DNA from: Paenibacillus uliginis N3/975
GTDB taxonomy: Bacteria > Bacillota > Bacilli > Paenibacillales > Paenibacillaceae
NCBI RefSeq assembly: GCF_900177425.1
Contig: NZ_LT840184.1
Span: 5,949,787 to 6,013,786, forward strand
DNA length: 64,000 bases
Reading direction: 5' to 3'
The position numbers and the translations under genes are program-made. The notes beneath the pieces are model-generated. The model made no database searches. It was given only the letters and a program-made list of their open reading frames with translations, and had not been told where the DNA came from. Positions 63,648 through 64,000 of this stretch are shown piece after piece. The stretch's first letter is position 1. Every line of letters starts with the position of its first letter.

Positions 63648-64000
63648 TTACCTTGATCCGTAGGTTCCTTCGGCTGTGAAGCGCCCAGTGCCTTTCAATG
63701 TATAATCAAAGAATTTAAGAATAAGTTCATTCTCCGTTTCTATACAGTAATATGAGTCAATAGCTGCTTTTCCACCCTGCAGCATATTTGCGAGCAGAGG
63801 AGAGAAAAGCGGTAAATCGGTGAGGCTTAAATGCTTTGCACCTTGAAAATGAACGGTATATGCTTCCATGAAGTTTTTGTCTGCGGTGTAGTTTGCCGCA
63901 TAAGTAGAGTTACTTCCAAGCTGTTTCCAAACATCGTCAGAATAAATGTTAAGGATTGGGGTCATGTAAGCTTTGCCACTTGCCGCTAAATTACCAGTCT
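63648..64000 (-). CDS. alpha/beta hydrolase (PAF-acetylhydrolase-like), C-terminal part
   Basis: The frame continues past the window edge, leaving the last 116 residues. KAYMTPILNIYSDDVWKQLG suggests the strand with the catalytic acid; FQGAKHLSLTDLPLFSP carries the likely catalytic His, as in platelet-activating-factor acetylhydrolase/dienelactone-hydrolase type enzymes. The N-terminal half with the nucleophile is outside. Transcribed toward the AraC gene. Confidence 0.65.
   Translation of the reverse strand, partial: TGNLAASGKAYMTPILNIYSDDVWKQLGSNSTYAANYTADKNFMEAYTVHFQGAKHLSLTDLPLFSPLLANMLQGGKAAIDSYYCIETENELILKFFDYTLKGTGRFTAEGTYGSR

Overview
The window comes from a low-to-mid GC Gram-positive spore-former and most resembles Paenibacillus (inferred). 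The basis is a Bacillus-type pspA-ydjG-ydjH-ydjI envelope-stress operon, a paeninodin-type lasso peptide with its kinase, a heterocycloanthracin/sonorensin-type thiazole peptide locus, strong AAGGAGG ribosome binding sites and frequent TTG/GTG starts. I saw no rRNA, tRNA, transposase gene or CRISPR array.

Layout. 0.0-7.3 kb: the end of an alpha/beta hydrolase; a four-gene ABC transporter/two-component operon (YvfRSTU/DesKR-like); an SLC13-type permease; a MarR regulator overlapping a DUF6544-like membrane protein. 7.6-16 kb: the pspA-ydjGHI operon, a small membrane protein, a chemotaxis receptor and a secreted amidase. 16.2-18.9 kb (minus): half of a lasso peptide cluster (exporter D, protease B2, leader-binding B1). 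19.1-20.7 kb: a parallel beta-helix protein. 21-37.6 kb (minus): one long Wzx/Wzy exopolysaccharide operon with GDP-fucose and UDP-glucuronate supply, whose last gene is a lasso-associated nucleotidyltransferase. 38.0-41.7 kb (plus): a VanZ protein, then the other lasso half (cyclase, precursor, precursor kinase). 41.9-44.7 kb: a domain-permuted GH3 glycosidase. 45.7-49.2 kb (plus): MauE-like protein, thioredoxin-like protein, two near-identical 43-residue six-cysteine peptides and an ABC exporter. 49.4-54.6 kb (minus): an MacB/FtsX-type ABC transporter with its own histidine kinase and response regulator. 54.9-61.0 kb (minus): a thiazole/oxazole-modified microcin locus whose precursor has 15 cysteines at every third residue. 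61-64 kb: gene remnants, a small membrane protein, an AraC regulator and a truncated hydrolase.

How the parts fit. Three separate ribosomal peptide systems lie within about 45 kb, and each has a terminator-like hairpin just after its precursor gene(s), as expected when precursor must exceed enzyme. A 15-bp palindrome close to GATACAATTTGTATC occurs as a pair, one copy over the -35 and one just after the -10, at the promoters of both lasso halves and of the exopolysaccharide operon, with a single copy at VanZ. This suggests that lasso production and capsule synthesis answer to one unidentified regulator.

The best candidate for an undescribed system is the 45.7-49.2 kb locus: leaderless six-cysteine twin peptides made beside what looks like a dedicated MauE/thioredoxin disulfide-forming pair and a peptidase-less exporter. 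Starts were re-chosen from ribosome binding sites wherever the longest open frame began too early.
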